Shown here: positions 5,925-6,013 of the stretch, one piece after another | Layout: each line of letters begins with the position of its first letter | Numbering within the stretch: the stretch's first letter is position 1 | Origin: Flavipsychrobacter stenotrophus | Lineage (GTDB): Bacteria; Bacteroidota; Bacteroidia; Chitinophagales; Chitinophagaceae | DNA: 6,013 bases | Reading direction: 5' to 3' | Assembly (NCBI GenBank): GCA_947371715.1 | Contig: CANBQQ010000212.1 | Span: 1-6,013 of the forward strand | Translations under genes and position numbers: made by a program | Notes under the pieces: generated by a model | The model's input: the letters and a program-made list of their open reading frames with translations, nothing else | What the model was told of the DNA's origin: nothing | The model's database searches: none

Positions 5925-6013
5925 ATGCCCAATTCTAATGTGCGCCCTACAGATAATTTGTCGAGCCAGGAACGTGAGTTTGAAAACACCATCCGGCCGC
6001 AAAGTATCGAAGA
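5925..6013 (+). CDS. ruvB: Holliday junction branch-migration helicase RuvB, N-terminal fragment cut by window edge
   Basis: From the ATG at 5925 the 29 complete codons read M-P-N-S-N-V-R-P-T-D-N-L, then E-R-E-F-E-N-T-I-R-P-Q-S-I-E. The variable leader followed by E-F-E-x-x-I-R-P-x-x-I/L is the typical RuvB N-terminus in Bacteroidota, normally leading into a D-F-x-G-Q motif just beyond the window edge. RuvB is the hexameric AAA+ motor that, with RuvA, drives branch migration of Holliday junctions in recombinational repair. Only the leader is visible and none of the Walker motifs, so the call rests on N-terminal resemblance. Upstream, TAATTTTA at 5913-5920 is one mismatch from TAnnTTTG but too close to the start to be a confident promoter. 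Confidence 0.8.
   Translation, partial: MPNSNVRPTDNLSSQEREFENTIRPQSIE

Overview
The window looks like a chromosomal segment of a Bacteroidota bacterium, most likely Chitinophagaceae-like. This rests on the protein style (stand-alone heptose-phosphate adenylyltransferase, 692-aa PPK1, short 296-aa Ppx), the absence of clear Shine-Dalgarno sequences, one TAnnTTTG-type -7 match upstream of ppk1, and a RuvB N-terminus at the right edge. The lineage call is inference from memory of these families, not a database result. All genes are on the + strand.

Layout: (1) 1-810, the 3' part of a flippase-like/UPF0104 integral membrane protein gene, cut by the window edge. (2) 782-1273, rfaE2/hldE-C, overlapping gene 1 by 29 nt. 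(3) 1339-3417, ppk1, polyphosphate kinase. (4) 3414-4304, ppx, exopolyphosphatase, starting at a TTG that overlaps the ppk1 stop (TTGA). (5) 4368-5501, an AT-richer YhcG/DUF1016 PDDEXK nuclease-like gene with two palindromes inside its coding sequence. (6) about 5525-5623, a diverged second copy of the last ~30 codons of ppx. (7) 5662-5874, a 70-aa membrane protein. (8) 5875-5906, a tandem 8-bp repeat. (9) 5925 to the edge, the first codons of ruvB.

Genes 1 and 2 fit an envelope/LPS role. ppk1 and ppx form a translationally coupled polyphosphate synthesis and degradation pair.

The most interesting structure is at 4195-5623. The DUF1016 nuclease gene lies exactly between two copies of the ppx 3' end: one is fused to the functional ppx and the other is a free-standing remnant. 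This looks like insertion of a roughly 1.3-kb nuclease cassette into the end of ppx, with a cassette-borne ppx tail restoring the reading frame and the old tail left behind, which resembles the logic of homing endonucleases. The same nuclease gene carries an in-frame direct repeat 60 nt apart, each copy forming a hairpin-capable palindrome (AATTCGGGG...CCCCGAATT) that encodes an I-R-G-L-x-x-P-E peptide in the inter-domain linker. The two observations together suggest a self-mobile or palindrome-linked nuclease element; this is a hypothesis.
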